DNA of 64,000 bases from Longimicrobium sp. (GCA_036389795.1 DASVWD010000004.1:1-64000); one strand, 5' to 3'. Shown: positions 42,144 to 50,995, numbered from the stretch's first letter. The notes: a model not told the origin generated them from the sequence alone. Translations and numbers: made by a program.

Positions 42144-42356
42144 TCAGTTGAGACGGATGGCGACGAGCATCCACGCACCCGTGTTGAACTCCTCGCAGTA
42201 CGCATCCTGAACGACCCCATCCACCACCCAGCGGCCCTGGTACCAGCAGTACCAGACCTCGTCGTCGGGATCCTGGGCACGGAGCGGGAGCGCGCTGCCG
42301 ACCGTCAGGAAGAGCGCCAAGAGCATTGTGAGGACGCGTCTGGCACGCTGGTACAT
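42144..42356 (-). CDS. Small secreted protein with Cys pair
   Basis: A 70-residue protein with a clear signal peptide (RRVLTMLLALFLTVGSALPL, cleavage after RAQ). A 42-residue mature peptide rich in Trp/Tyr follows (EVWYCWYQGRWVVDG, then AYCEEFNTGAWM). Two Cys could form a disulphide. A strong ggagg site precedes the ATG. No family recognised. It lies 240 bp from, and divergent to, the candidate RiPP precursor. Confidence 0.6.
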   Translation of the reverse strand: MYQRARRVLTMLLALFLTVGSALPLRAQDPDDEVWYCWYQGRWVVDGVVQDAYCEEFNTGAWMLVAIRLN

Positions 42357-42596
42357 GGGACCTCCATGATGAGGGGCTACCGTTCATTCCAGCCATACGC
42401 GCACGGTGGCGCGCCAGACCGCTTCTGCCAAGACATTTTTCAGGCCCGTGCTCGTGCGACCCGATCCTACCTCGGTCACGCCGCAGGTTCAGCGCTGACA
42501 GGTCTCCACGATATCCACCTTGTTACACGTCTCTGAATCCGCCACTTTGAGCATCGATTATTATCCCTGTTTCACCCCAACGACGGAGGAAGCGCC

Positions 42597-42773
42597 ATGA
42601 AGCTCAGGATCGAGGACCTCCAAGTCGACTCGTTCGCCACCGCGGAAGCGGGTGCGGACGCGCGCGGGACCGTCCAGGCGCACGAGGTCACGCCGCTCCG
42701 CTCGTGCCAGCCGCGCTACACCTGCCCGGAGTGTGCCTCGCCCGTGTTCGAGCCGGGCGAGCAGAAAGACTGA
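42597..42773 (+). CDS. Candidate RiPP precursor (pinensin-like leader)
   Basis: A 58-residue peptide with a strong ggaggaag site. The leader MKLRIEDLQVDSFATAEAG matches the LxxxDLxVxSFxT pattern of pinensin-type lanthipeptide and related Bacteroidota/Gemmatimonadota precursors, followed by ARGTVQAHE. The C-terminal core holds three Cys and several Ser/Thr (PLRSCQPRYTCPECASPVF). No lanthionine synthetase, protease or ABC exporter of the usual RiPP type is adjacent, so modification enzymes would act in trans. Assignment rests on the leader pattern. Confidence 0.6.
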   Translation: MKLRIEDLQVDSFATAEAGADARGTVQAHEVTPLRSCQPRYTCPECASPVFEPGEQKD

Positions 42774-42965
42774 GCCGGAGCGGTTCACGGCGAGCGGCGT
42801 CCGCGAGCGATTCGCGGGCGCCGTTCCGCGTTCCGGGGCGCCTGCGGGCGCGGGGCCTCTTTCGCCGCGCGGGCGGGGCGAGTACCGTGTCGGGCGCGCC
42901 GCTTGCAGGCGCCGCGCTGCGTCTTCGCGCGTCCGACTCGTCTACAGCGCCCGTCCGGAGAGCCC

Positions 42966-43685
42966 GTGCACCGCGAGCATCACCGCTGGTTCAGCCCCTC
43001 GCTGCAGCGCGACATGGAGCTGCTGGTGTTCGGCCACGGGGGGGCGCGCGTGCTGGTGTTCCCCACCTCGATGGGGCGCTTCTTCGAGTGGGAGGACCGG
43101 GGGATGATGCACGCGCTCGGCGAGCACCTGGAGCGCGGCTGGCTCCAGGTGTTCTGCGTCGACAGCGTGGACGCCGAGAGCTGGTACGCCAGGGGGAAGC
43201 ACCCGCGCGACCGGGCGCTGCGCAACTTCCAGTACGAGGACTACGTCGTCCGCGAGGTGCTCCCCTTCAGCCAGTCGCAGAACGGCAACCCCTTCCTGAT
43301 CGCCGCCGGCGCCAGCTTCGGCGCCTACCACGCCGTCAACATCGCCTTCCGCAACCCCTGGCTCTTCGGCCGCGTGGTCGGGATGAGCGGCCTCTACGAC
43401 ATCCGCGAGCAGACCGACGGCTACTACGACGCCGAGATCGCCGCGCAGAACCCCTCGCACTACGTCAGCCAGATCGACGACCCCGGCCGGCTGGAGGCGC
43501 TGCGCCGCATGGACATCATCCTGGCGACGGGGCAGGACGACTCGTTCGTGGAGAACAACCGCTACCTCTCCCGCGCGTTGTGGGAGAAGGGCGTGGGCAA
43601 CGCGCTGCGCCTGTGGGACGGCTGGGCGCACGACTGGCCGTGGTGGAAGGACATGATCCGCCTCTACGTCGGCGGGCACGACTGA
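42966..43685 (+). CDS. Alpha/beta hydrolase-fold esterase-like protein
   Basis: A 239-residue protein from GTG 42966 (ggag upstream). It resembles the esterase D / trehalose mycolyltransferase-like group: ARVLVFPTSMGRFFEWEDRG near the N-terminus, nucleophile elbow AAGASFGAYHA (Ser in GASFG), the acid in ATGQDDSFVENN, and the His in WDGWAHDWPWW. It is the first gene of an amidoligase neighbourhood; related hydrolases often accompany ATP-grasp/GCS2 gene sets. A stutter palindrome separates it from the next gene. Substrate unknown. Confidence 0.8.
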   Translation: MHREHHRWFSPSLQRDMELLVFGHGGARVLVFPTSMGRFFEWEDRGMMHALGEHLERGWLQVFCVDSVDAESWYARGKHPRDRALRNFQYEDYVVREVLPFSQSQNGNPFLIAAGASFGAYHAVNIAFRNPWLFGRVVGMSGLYDIREQTDGYYDAEIAAQNPSHYVSQIDDPGRLEALRRMDIILATGQDDSFVENNRYLSRALWEKGVGNALRLWDGWAHDWPWWKDMIRLYVGGHD

Positions 43686-43689
43686 ACGG

Positions 43690-43783
43690 CAGTGCCCAGT
43701 CCCGAGTGCCCAGTGCCCAGGAACGGCACGACGGCGCTTCGAACTGGGCACTGGGACTGGGCACTGGGCACTGGGCACTCGGG
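43690..43783. repeat. Stutter palindrome (GTGCCCAG units)
   Basis: Left arm: gtgcccagt, gagtgcccagtgcccag. Right arm: ctgggcactgggactgggca followed by more ctgggca units. The arms are complementary around cacgacggcgcttcg. It fills the gap between the hydrolase and ATP-grasp genes and ends against the latter's start, so it may affect its translation. Confidence 0.7.
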
Positions 43784-43785
43784 GG

Positions 43786-45264
43786 ATGACGATGACGCTG
43801 AAAGTGGGGTTGATCGTGGGGCGGGAGTGGTCGTTCCCGCCGGCCTTCATCGAGGAGGTGAACCGGCGGGGCGAGGGCGTCACGGCCGAGTACGTGAAGC
43901 TGGGCGCCCCCGCCATGGACGATCCCTGCGAGTACGCCGTCATCATCGACCGCATCTCGCACGAGGTGCCGTTCTACCGCACCTACCTCAAGCAGGCCGT
44001 GCTGCAGGGGTGCGCGGTGGTCAACAACCCCTTCATGTGGACGGCCGACGACAAGTTCTTCGGCGCCGCGCTGGCCACGAAGCTGGGGATCGCGCACCCG
44101 AAGACCGTCGTCCTCCCCAACAAGGAGTACATCCCCGGCGTCGTCCACGACGAGTCGCTGCGCAACCTCCAGTATCCGCTGGACTGGCAGGGGATCGTCG
44201 ACCACGTGGGGCTGCCCTGCGTGCTCAAGGACGCGCACGGCGGCGGGTGGAAGGACGTCTACGTCTGCCGCTCGCTGGAGGAGCTCATCCACCACTACGA
44301 CACGTCGGGGCTCCTGACGATGGTGGTGCAGGAGTTCATCGAGTGGGACCACTTCATCCGCTGCATCTGCATCGGGCAGCAGGTGGTGATGCCGATCAAG
44401 TACGACCCGCGCGAGCGCCGCTACCACGTGGAGCACGAGCACATGAGCCCCGAGCTGGGCAGCCGCGTGGTGGAGGACTCGCTGAAGCTGGTGCGGGCGC
44501 TGGGCTACGACATGAACTCGATGGAGTGGGCGGTGCGCGACGGCGTCCCCTACGCCATCGACTTCATGAACCCCGCGCCCGACATGGACATCTACTCGCT
44601 CACCCCCCACTACTTCGAGTGGGCCGTGCGCGCCATGGCCGACATGGCCATCGAGCTGGCGAAGAACCCGCGCGGGCAGGCCGCGGCGCTGCGGTGGGAC
44701 GGGCTCTTCACCGGCTCGCGCCTGGCCGCCGCGCCGCCGCCGTACATGGGCTCGGGCAACCGCGGCGAGGACGAGGAGAGCGCCCCGAGCGGAGGCGGCA
44801 CCATCGTCCCGGGCGGCACCGGGAACACGGGCGGGGTCGCCGTGGCCTCCACCCGGGGCGGCGGCCAGCCGGGCACCGCCGCGGCCGACGGAGGCGATCT
44901 CGGCTCGGGCGGCCCGGAGAGCGGAGGCGGGGCCGACTCCACCGGCGGGGCGACGGAGGCGGGCGGCGGGACGACGGGCGCTTGGGGCGGCGGGGGGGCG
45001 GGGGGAAGTGCATCCGGGTCGATCCCCGAGCCCCCGACGCACGCCTCGCCCGGCATCTACGTCGACGAGCTGCCGGGGACGCACGCGGGACCGCCGTCCG
45101 CGGGCTCGGCGGGCGCGGGCGACGCGGGGCACGAGTCCCACGGGAGGAGCGCCGCGGGCGACGCGGGAGCCGAAGGCCACGGGCGCGCCGCGGGCGACGC
45201 GGCCCGCGCGGGCGAGGACACCTCGGCGCGGGCGGCGTCGGACTCCACGCTCGAGCAGGCGTGA
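43786..45264 (+). CDS. RimK-like ATP-grasp ligase with long low-complexity tail
   Basis: 492 residues. Residues about 1-310 form an ATP-grasp enzyme: KVGLIVGREWSFPPAF start, VLKDAHGGGWKDVYV (Gly-rich nucleotide loop), VVQEFIEWDHFIRCI, and a metal-binding end GVPYAIDFMNPAPDMD. Residues about 310-492 are Gly/Ala/Ser-rich and likely disordered, with semi-repeats such as SAGAGDAGHESHGRSAAGDA. Such a tail is unusual for the family. The gene overlaps the following permuted ATP-grasp gene (GTGA), so the two are co-translated. ATP-grasp pairs of this kind are known near YbdK-type ligases in predicted peptide-tag or metabolite synthesis clusters. Confidence 0.82.
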   Translation: MTMTLKVGLIVGREWSFPPAFIEEVNRRGEGVTAEYVKLGAPAMDDPCEYAVIIDRISHEVPFYRTYLKQAVLQGCAVVNNPFMWTADDKFFGAALATKLGIAHPKTVVLPNKEYIPGVVHDESLRNLQYPLDWQGIVDHVGLPCVLKDAHGGGWKDVYVCRSLEELIHHYDTSGLLTMVVQEFIEWDHFIRCICIGQQVVMPIKYDPRERRYHVEHEHMSPELGSRVVEDSLKLVRALGYDMNSMEWAVRDGVPYAIDFMNPAPDMDIYSLTPHYFEWAVRAMADMAIELAKNPRGQAAALRWDGLFTGSRLAAAPPPYMGSGNRGEDEESAPSGGGTIVPGGTGNTGGVAVASTRGGGQPGTAAADGGDLGSGGPESGGGADSTGGATEAGGGTTGAWGGGGAGGSASGSIPEPPTHASPGIYVDELPGTHAGPPSAGSAGAGDAGHESHGRSAAGDAGAEGHGRAAGDAARAGEDTSARAASDSTLEQA

Positions 45265-46637
45265 GCGCGCACGCCGAGGCCGCCTCGCTGCGGGGCGCCA
45301 TCGACGCCTGGCACGCCCTGCTGGAAGACGAGGCGCTCGCGGCGGGGACGGCCGCGCGGATGGACGACGAGCACCGGCGCCGGGGGATGTACTTCGGCGA
45401 CCGCCCGCTCTGCAGCGTGCTGCGGCCGCGCTTCCTCACCCCCGCCCAGTACCGGGAGCTGCGCCGCGGGATCGGCACCCTCATGCGCGCCTTCCTCCGC
45501 GCGCACGAGGCCGCCATGGCCGACCCGGCCTTCCGCGCCCAGTTCCACCTGCTGGACTGGGAAGAGGAGCTGGTGGCGCACGACCCCGGCTTCCGCTCCC
45601 CCTGCCCCACCTCGCGGCTGGACGCCTTCTACGACCCCGCGGACGCCTCGCTGCGCTTCACCGAGTACAACGCCGAGACGCCGGCCGCCCCCGCGTACAT
45701 GGACGTGCTCACGGAGGTCTTCCTCGCCCTGCCGGTGATGGGCGAGTTCCTCCGCACCCACGTGGTGCACCCGCTCCCCGCCCGCCACGGGGCGCTGCAC
45801 GCGCTGCTCAGGGCGTACCGCGAGTGGAGCGGCCGGCGCGAGACGCCCCGCATCGGCATCCTGGACTGGTCCGAGGTGCCCACCTACAGCGAGTTCGTCT
45901 TCTTCCGCGACTACTTCCGCTCGCACGGCATCCCCTGCGAGATCGCCGACCCGCGCGAGGTGGAGTACCGCGATGGGAAGCTCCTGGCGGGCGACTTCCA
46001 CGTGACGCTCGTCTACAAGCGCGTGCTGATCGACGAGCTGGTGCTCCGGATGGGGATGGACAATCCGGTCGTGCGGGCGGTGCGCGACGGAGCCGTCTGC
46101 ATGGTGAACCCCTTCCGCTGCAAGGTGCTCTACAAGAAGGCGAGCCTGGCCGTGCTGGGCGACGAGCGCAACGCGCACCTCTTCACCCCCGACGAGCGCG
46201 CCGTGGTCGAGGCCTGCGTGCCGTGGACGCGCATCGTCGAGGAGCGGCGGACGGAGAAGGACGGAGAGCAGGTCGACCTGGTGCCGTGGATCGCCGCCAA
46301 CCGCGAGCGGCTGGTGCTCAAGCCCAACGACGACTACGGCGGCCGCGGGATCGTGCTCGGCTGGCTGGTGTCGGACGACGAGTGGCAGGCGGCCGTGCGG
46401 ACGGCGCTGGAGCAGCCGTACGTGGCGCAGGAGCGCATCGTCCTCCCCGGCGAGCCGTTCCCCAGCTGGGTGGACGGGCGGGTGCAGGTGTTCGACCGCA
46501 TGCTGGACCTGGCGCCCTTCGTCTCGCACACCACCGAGGTCAACGGCGCGCTCACCCGGCTGGCGACGGACCCGCTGCTGAACGTGACCGCCGGCGGCGG
46601 CTCCAGCGTGGCCACCATGCTGGTCGAGCCGCGATAG
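45261..46637 (+). CDS. Circularly permuted ATP-grasp protein
   Basis: A 458-residue protein, GTG 45261 overlapping the previous stop. It has the permuted ATP-grasp layout: [17 protein letters not shown] near residue 130, [16 protein letters not shown] (substrate side), [33 protein letters not shown], and the ATP loop [18 protein letters not shown] near residue 355, then EVNGALTRL and the GGGSSVATM end. The last 31 codons lie within a 94-bp sequence found again 2.1 kb downstream, beyond an inserted two-gene module. The gene is still complete. Confidence 0.83.
   Translation: MSAHAEAASLRGAIDAWHALLEDEALAAGTAARMDDEHRRRGMYFGDRPLCSVLRPRFLTPAQYRELRRGIGTLMRAFLRAHEAAMADPAFRAQFHLLDWEEELVAHDPGFRSPCPTSRLDAFYDPADASLRFTEYNAETPAAPAYMDVLTEVFLALPVMGEFLRTHVVHPLPARHGALHALLRAYREWSGRRETPRIGILDWSEVPTYSEFVFFRDYFRSHGIPCEIADPREVEYRDGKLLAGDFHVTLVYKRVLIDELVLRMGMDNPVVRAVRDGAVCMVNPFRCKVLYKKASLAVLGDERNAHLFTPDERAVVEACVPWTRIVEERRTEKDGEQVDLVPWIAANRERLVLKPNDDYGGRGIVLGWLVSDDEWQAAVRTALEQPYVAQERIVLPGEPFPSWVDGRVQVFDRMLDLAPFVSHTTEVNGALTRLATDPLLNVTAGGGSSVATMLVEPR
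46540..46633 (+). repeat. 94-bp direct repeat, left copy (3' end of ATP-grasp gene)
   Basis: From tcaacggcgcgctcacccgg to gtcgagccgcg. It matches 48695-48788 at 93 of 94 positions (ggctccagc here, ggctcgagc there). It encodes the last 31 codons of the permuted ATP-grasp protein up to the stop. Confidence 0.95.
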
Positions 46638-46744
46638 ACCTCTTCTCGCCCCGGTTGAGGGTATCGGTTATTATCGTAACTGCGTTGTCTGCTACCTGGG
46701 ATCAGGTGTGGACTACAGCCCCATACATCAACCGGTGAGCCGAA

Positions 46745-48052
46745 ATGTCGCGGGAGGAACACACCTTGTCGTTCGAAAGCACCGAGGCGATGAATGGCGA
46801 TGACGTCGAAGGTCGAGCCACCGCCTCCTCTCAGTCAAGCGGAAATTCGATACACCCGCGTTTCATTGAACGCGTTGTAATCCGAAATTATAAGAGTATT
46901 GCCGGATGTGACGTGTCTCTGTCGAACCTAACTTTTCTAGTTGGTCCGAATGGATCCGGGAAGAGCAACTTTCTAGATGCTATCCGCTTCATTACGGATT
47001 CGCTCCGAAATTCATTGGATCACGCTCTGCGAGATCGTGGCGGGGTCAAGGAAGTCAGGCGTCGGTCGAGTGGTCACCCGACGCACTTTGGAATTCGCCT
47101 AGACTTTCGTTTGCCTGATCGCGCTTATGGGCATTATTCGTTCGATGTAGCATCAAAAATACAAGGAACCTACAGTGTTCAACATGAGGAATGTACGATC
47201 CGTCACGGGATCACAGGAACTATAATCGGACGTTACTCTGTCGAAGAGGGGCGTGTAACTTCAAGCAGTGTTACGTCACCTCCTGCTGCAAGTCGAGATC
47301 GTTTGTATCTAGTGAATGTCTCGGGCCTCCATGAGTTCCGCCCCATATATGACGCACTTTCCAATATGGGTTTTTACAATCTGAATCCGGACGTAATCCG
47401 CGAACTTCAATCGCCCGATCCAGGTTTGATCTTGTCGCGGGACGGGAGTAACATCGCGAGTGTGCTGAAGACACTCACCACGAGAAACCCACAAGTAAAG
47501 GAGAGGATTGAGGAATACCTGTCTAAGATAGTATCGAGTATCTCCGGAGTGGACGCGATTCCGGTTGGTCCGAAAGAAACTCTCCAGTTTCGTCAGGACG
47601 TTAGCGGAGCGAAGTATCCGTGGCGATTTATTGCCGCAAATATGTCAGACGGTACCCTACGCGCTTTAGGAAACTTGGTTGCCCTGTTCCAGAGCGGAAG
47701 TGACAGTATCGTTCCGTTTGTCGGGATTGAAGAACCTGAAACGGCGTTGCACCCGGCAGCTGCCGGAATTCTGACAGATGGACTGGCGGATGCAAGCGAA
47801 CATACGCAAGTCGCTGTGACTAGCCACAGCCCGGATCTTCTTGACAATGAGAAAATCCCGGATGAGTCGCTTCTGGCAGTCATCTCGGAACGCGGAGAGA
47901 CAAAAATAGGCCCGCTCGATCCAGCGGGTCGATCTGCACTGCGAGATCACCTTTTTACTGCTGGGGACCTCCTTCGAATGGATCAATTGAGGCCGGATCC
48001 GCGAGCAATTAATTTGCGGCCGGAGCAATTGCCGCTTTTCGGGGAGGACTGA
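46745..48052 (+). CDS. AAA_21-type ATPase of the OLD/RecF-like class (candidate defence gene)
   Basis: 435 residues. IERVVIRNYKSIAGCDVSLS then LTFLVGPNGSGKSNFLDAIR gives the Walker A (residues 67-74). The ABC-type end is PFVGIEEPETALHP (Walker B, about 328-332) and VAVTSHSPDLLDN (switch His). This is the SMC/RecF-like AAA_21 group found with TOPRIM or nuclease partners in anti-phage systems. A DUF4276 gene begins 4 bp after the stop. ATG 46745 has a weak ribosome site; ATG 46790 is an alternative. Codon use is far less GC-rich than neighbours. A defence function is inferred from gene pairing. Confidence 0.85.
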   Translation: MSREEHTLSFESTEAMNGDDVEGRATASSQSSGNSIHPRFIERVVIRNYKSIAGCDVSLSNLTFLVGPNGSGKSNFLDAIRFITDSLRNSLDHALRDRGGVKEVRRRSSGHPTHFGIRLDFRLPDRAYGHYSFDVASKIQGTYSVQHEECTIRHGITGTIIGRYSVEEGRVTSSSVTSPPAASRDRLYLVNVSGLHEFRPIYDALSNMGFYNLNPDVIRELQSPDPGLILSRDGSNIASVLKTLTTRNPQVKERIEEYLSKIVSSISGVDAIPVGPKETLQFRQDVSGAKYPWRFIAANMSDGTLRALGNLVALFQSGSDSIVPFVGIEEPETALHPAAAGILTDGLADASEHTQVAVTSHSPDLLDNEKIPDESLLAVISERGETKIGPLDPAGRSALRDHLFTAGDLLRMDQLRPDPRAINLRPEQLPLFGED

Positions 48053-48056
48053 AGGA

Positions 48057-48680
48057 GTGCGTATAGCTTGCATCGTGGAGGGGCACGGAGAAGTCGAAGC
48101 AGTGCCGATCTTGCTGCGACGACTTCGTGACCGTATCGCACCAGGACTTCCGCTTGAGGTGGGAAAACCGATTCGTGTCCCGCGATCGTCACTCGTAATC
48201 GAAGAAGAACTCTCGAAGTACGTTGAGTTGGCTGCAAGGCAGGTTGGAGAGGATGATGGTATTTTCGTCCTGATCGATGCTGATGATGACGCTGCATGTC
48301 TTCTGGGTCCTAAACTGTTGAAGGTTTGCGAGGAAGCAAGGCGCGACCGGCTATCCCGGGTTGTAATTGCTGTTCGAGAGTACGAATCGTGGTTTCTTGC
48401 TGCCGCAATTTCGCTCCGGGGCCGGCGAGGCTTGTCGGAAGAGTTGACTCCTCCGAAGGAGCCGGAAGCAATCCGAGACGCAAAGGGTTGGTTGTCCAGA
48501 CATAACGTTGAAGGTCGATCCTATAAAGAGACCCTAGACCAACCCGCACTGACAGCGGTGTTCGACATTGATGCTGCGCTTGCGGCTCCGTCCTTCGCAA
48601 AACTATATCGAGATGTGCAGAAGCTCCTGCGCGACACGTCGGCAACGGAAAGGGCATACCCGGAGGCAGATGGCCGATAA
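48057..48680 (+). CDS. DUF4276 (TOPRIM-like) protein, partner of the AAA ATPase
   Basis: A 207-residue protein from GTG 48057 with a gaagga site. It opens with IACIVEGHGEVEAVPILLRR (the TOPRIM-like Glu), then FVLIDADDDAACLLG (DxD) and VVIAVREYESWFLAAA, the DUF4276 signature. TOPRIM folds coordinate Mg2+ for DNA cleavage; OLD proteins fuse ATPase and TOPRIM, whereas here they are separate genes. AT-rich like its partner. The C-terminus ends 14 bp before the right direct repeat. Confidence 0.85.
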   Translation: MRIACIVEGHGEVEAVPILLRRLRDRIAPGLPLEVGKPIRVPRSSLVIEEELSKYVELAARQVGEDDGIFVLIDADDDAACLLGPKLLKVCEEARRDRLSRVVIAVREYESWFLAAAISLRGRRGLSEELTPPKEPEAIRDAKGWLSRHNVEGRSYKETLDQPALTAVFDIDAALAAPSFAKLYRDVQKLLRDTSATERAYPEADGR

Positions 48681-48694
48681 CGAACCTCTTGCCT

Positions 48695-48788
48695 TCAACG
48701 GCGCGCTCACCCGGCTGGCGACGGACCCGCTGCTGAACGTGACCGCCGGCGGCGGCTCGAGCGTGGCCACCATGCTGGTCGAGCCGCG
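48695..48788 (+). repeat. 94-bp direct repeat, right copy
   Basis: The second copy of the ATP-grasp 3' end, in frame with a short remnant ([15 protein letters not shown]...) and followed by a stop (cgctga). Downstream sequence is ordinary GC-rich flank, so this copy probably lay at the original gene end. Confidence 0.95.
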
Positions 48789-48824
48789 CTGAGGCGCCCG
48801 GCACCGCTCTCCACCGCCCCGGCC

Positions 48825-49391
48825 ATGTTCCCCTTCCGGGTCGACTCCGAGCTGACGCTGGCGCTGCTGGAGCCCCGGCACGCCGCGGAGCTCTTCCAGG
48901 TGACGGACGAGAACCGGGCGCACCTGCGGCGCTGGCTCCCCTGGCTGGACGGCGTGCGCTCGGAGGACGACACGCTAGCGTTCATCCAGGGCACCCGCGC
49001 GCAGCTCGCCGCCAGCAACGGCTTCCAGTGCGCCATCCTGCTGGACGGGCGCATCGCCGGGGTGATCGGGCACCACGCGATCGACTGGGGGAACCGCGCC
49101 ACCTCGCTCGGCTACTGGCTCGCCGAGCGCCACCAGGGGCGCGGCGCCATGACCCGGTCGTGCGCGGCCTTCCTCGACCACGCCTTCGGCGAGCTGGGGC
49201 TGAACCGGCTGGAGATCCGCTGCGCCACCGGGAACGAGCGCAGCTGCGCCATCCCCGAGCGGCTGGGGTTCAGGCTGGAGGGCGTGGCGCGCGAGCCCGA
49301 GTGGCTCTACGACCACTTCGTGGACCACCGCATCTACGCCATCCTGGCGCGCGAGTGGCGGGGGACCGCGAGGCCCGGCGCGGAGCGGTAA
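48825..49391 (+). CDS. GNAT acetyltransferase (RimJ/RimL-like)
   Basis: 188 residues. [29 protein letters not shown] matches RimJ-type acetyltransferases. Motif A is [20 protein letters not shown] (about residues 97-116), and motif [24 protein letters not shown] precedes [20 protein letters not shown]. RimJ/L-like enzymes acetylate amino groups of proteins or peptides. Before the AAA/DUF4276 insertion it would have followed the permuted ATP-grasp gene directly, so it may belong to the amidoligase pathway. Confidence 0.83.
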   Translation: MFPFRVDSELTLALLEPRHAAELFQVTDENRAHLRRWLPWLDGVRSEDDTLAFIQGTRAQLAASNGFQCAILLDGRIAGVIGHHAIDWGNRATSLGYWLAERHQGRGAMTRSCAAFLDHAFGELGLNRLEIRCATGNERSCAIPERLGFRLEGVAREPEWLYDHFVDHRIYAILAREWRGTARPGAER

Positions 49392-49491
49392 ACATCTTGC
49401 TGCCACGCGCCTGAACGCCGCGGGCCGGCGTGGACCCGGCCCGCCCGCCGTCGACCGACCGTTCGTCCGACCAACTGCCGGGAGCCGCCCC

Positions 49492-50637
49492 ATGAAGCAG
49501 CCTTCGCTCACCGTCGGCATCGAGGAAGAGTACCAGATCATCGACCCGGAGACGCGGGAGCTGCGCTCCTACATCACCGAGATCCTGGACCACGACCACC
49601 TGATCCTGGGCGAGATCAAGCCCGAGCTGCACCAGTCGATCGTGGAGGTGGGCACCACCGTCTGCCAGACGCCGGCCGAGGCGCGCGCCGAGCTCCGGCG
49701 GCTGCGGCGGATGGTGATGGAGCTGGCGGCGCGCAAGGGGCTCAAGGTGGTGGCCGCGGGGACGCACCCCTTCAGCTCGTGGATGACGCAGGAGATCACG
49801 CCGCTGGAGCGCTACCTGGGCGTCAAGCAGGACATGCAGGACCTGGCGCAGCAGCTGCTGATCTTCGGCACGCACGTGCACGTGGGGATCGAAGACCGCG
49901 AGTTCCTGATCGACGCCTTCAACGTCAGCCGCTACTTCCTCCCCCACATCCTCTGCCTGTCGTCGAGCTCGCCGTTCTGGATGGGGCGGAACACGGGGCT
50001 CAAGAGCTACCGCAGCGTGGTGTTCCGCAACTTCCCGCGCACGGGGGTGCCCCGCATCATGCGCGGCTGGGCGGACTTCGACGAGCTGCAGGGAACGCTG
50101 GTGGGCACGCGCTGCATCCCCGACGGAAGCAAGATCTACTGGGACGTGCGCCCGCACCACAAATACCCCACGCTGGAGTTCCGCTTCCTGGACGTGTGCA
50201 CGCGCGTGGAGGAGGCGGTGTGCGTGGCGGCGCTGCTGCAGGCGGTGGTGGCGAAGCTCTGGAAGCTCCGGCGCGACAACCTGACCTTCCGCGTCTACCC
50301 GTCGGACCTGATCGAGGAGAACAAGTGGCGCTCGGTGCGCTACGGCTTCGACGGCAACCTGATCGACTTCGGCAAGCAGGAGGAGTGCCCGGCGCGCGAG
50401 CTGATCCGCGAGATGCTGGAGTGGTTCGTGGACGACGTGGTGGACGAGCTGGGGAGCCGCCGCGAGGTGGAGTACGCCTTCCGCATCATGGACGAGGGCT
50501 CCAGCGCCGACCGCCAGCTCGCCGTCTACGAGCGCACCGGCGACTTCAAGGCCGTCGTCGACCACCTGATCGCGGAGACGGAGGAGGGCGTGTTCCCGGC
50601 AGCGGAGGCGCAGGCGGAGGCCGGCGCGCGGGCGTGA
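49492..50637 (+). CDS. ybdK: YbdK-type carboxylate-amine ligase (GCS2 family)
   Basis: A 381-residue glutamate-cysteine-ligase-2 family enzyme. It opens with [20 protein letters not shown] (the GxEEE metal motif), then [26 protein letters not shown] (HVHVG) and [10 protein letters not shown] near residue 230. The family forms gamma-glutamyl-like amide bonds using ATP. Here it sits among two ATP-grasp enzymes, a GNAT and an amide hydrolase, pointing to assembly and removal of a gamma-glutamyl-type peptide bond on an unknown compound. Length is typical. Confidence 0.88.
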   Translation: MKQPSLTVGIEEEYQIIDPETRELRSYITEILDHDHLILGEIKPELHQSIVEVGTTVCQTPAEARAELRRLRRMVMELAARKGLKVVAAGTHPFSSWMTQEITPLERYLGVKQDMQDLAQQLLIFGTHVHVGIEDREFLIDAFNVSRYFLPHILCLSSSSPFWMGRNTGLKSYRSVVFRNFPRTGVPRIMRGWADFDELQGTLVGTRCIPDGSKIYWDVRPHHKYPTLEFRFLDVCTRVEEAVCVAALLQAVVAKLWKLRRDNLTFRVYPSDLIEENKWRSVRYGFDGNLIDFGKQEECPARELIREMLEWFVDDVVDELGSRREVEYAFRIMDEGSSADRQLAVYERTGDFKAVVDHLIAETEEGVFPAAEAQAEAGARA

Positions 50638-50678
50638 GCGCCGTCTCCACTCACCTCTCGATCCACTCTCGATCCAAG

Positions 50679-50716
50679 ACCGCGCTCCCCCGGCCTGTTT
50701 CGCCGGGGAGCGCGGT
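50679..50716 (+). terminator. Terminator after the YbdK-type gene
   Basis: A 12-bp perfect stem (accgcgctcccc / ggggagcgcggt), loop of 14 nt containing cggcctgtttcgcc that can extend the pairing. It starts 42 bp after the stop. Confidence 0.65.
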
Positions 50717-50744
50717 CGCGTTCGGGGAAGCTTCGATGAATGAT

Positions 50745-50825
50745 CACACAGAGGACACGGAGGACACGGAGAACTTCTGCTGGTCTGGCTGTTTCTCTGT
50801 TTCTCCAGCCCTCCGTGTGAGTTGA
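50745..50825. repeat. Stutter-type inverted repeat (ACACGGAGG units)
   Basis: acacagaggacacggaggac followed by another acacggag unit is matched in inverse by cctccgtgtga at 50810-50820. The order, tandem short units followed by an inverse partner, is the same as in the other stutter palindromes, with a different word. Confidence 0.55.
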
Positions 50826-50898
50826 GCTGTTCCGCGGTCGCGCGCGACGTGGATCGGACCGGCCCGGAACGCATGGCGGGTCAGGTTGTATACAGGCG

Positions 50899-50927
50899 TT
50901 GTGAATCCGCGGCGAGCAGGATATCTT
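50899..50927 (+). promoter_or_regulatory. Possible promoter of the amidotransferase-like gene
   Basis: TTGTGA at 50899-50904, a 17-bp spacer and TATCTT at 50922-50927. The predicted start is very close to the hairpin at 50936. Confidence 0.4.
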
Positions 50928-50935
50928 TGGTCGCG

Positions 50936-50975
50936 CGGTCCCGTTCTTGCCACTCGCAGCGGGACCGTTTTTCTT
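50936..50975 (+). terminator. Leader terminator/attenuator
   Basis: An 8-bp stem cggtcccg / cgggaccg with a 16-nt loop, then ttttttctt-like T tract (50968-50975). It lies 20 bp before the ATG at 50996, so it either ends an upstream transcript or attenuates this gene. Confidence 0.6.
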
Positions 50976-50995
50976 ATCGTGCAAGAGGTTACCGG

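Larger units (their letters stand above)
46634..48694 (+). mobile_element. Inserted AAA-ATPase/DUF4276 module
   Basis: About 2.06 kb bounded by the 94-bp direct repeats. Its base composition is strikingly AT-richer than the flanks (ccgaaattataagagtattg, cctaacttttctag). It holds only two genes and no integrase or transposase. The repeat restores the ATP-grasp 3' end, so the insert behaves like a gene-end-targeting cassette. The mechanism of entry is unknown. Confidence 0.8.

Noticed and set aside
46634-48694. Conventional transposon or prophage
   Set aside because: No transposase, integrase, terminal inverted repeats or phage genes; the borders are long direct repeats of host gene sequence.
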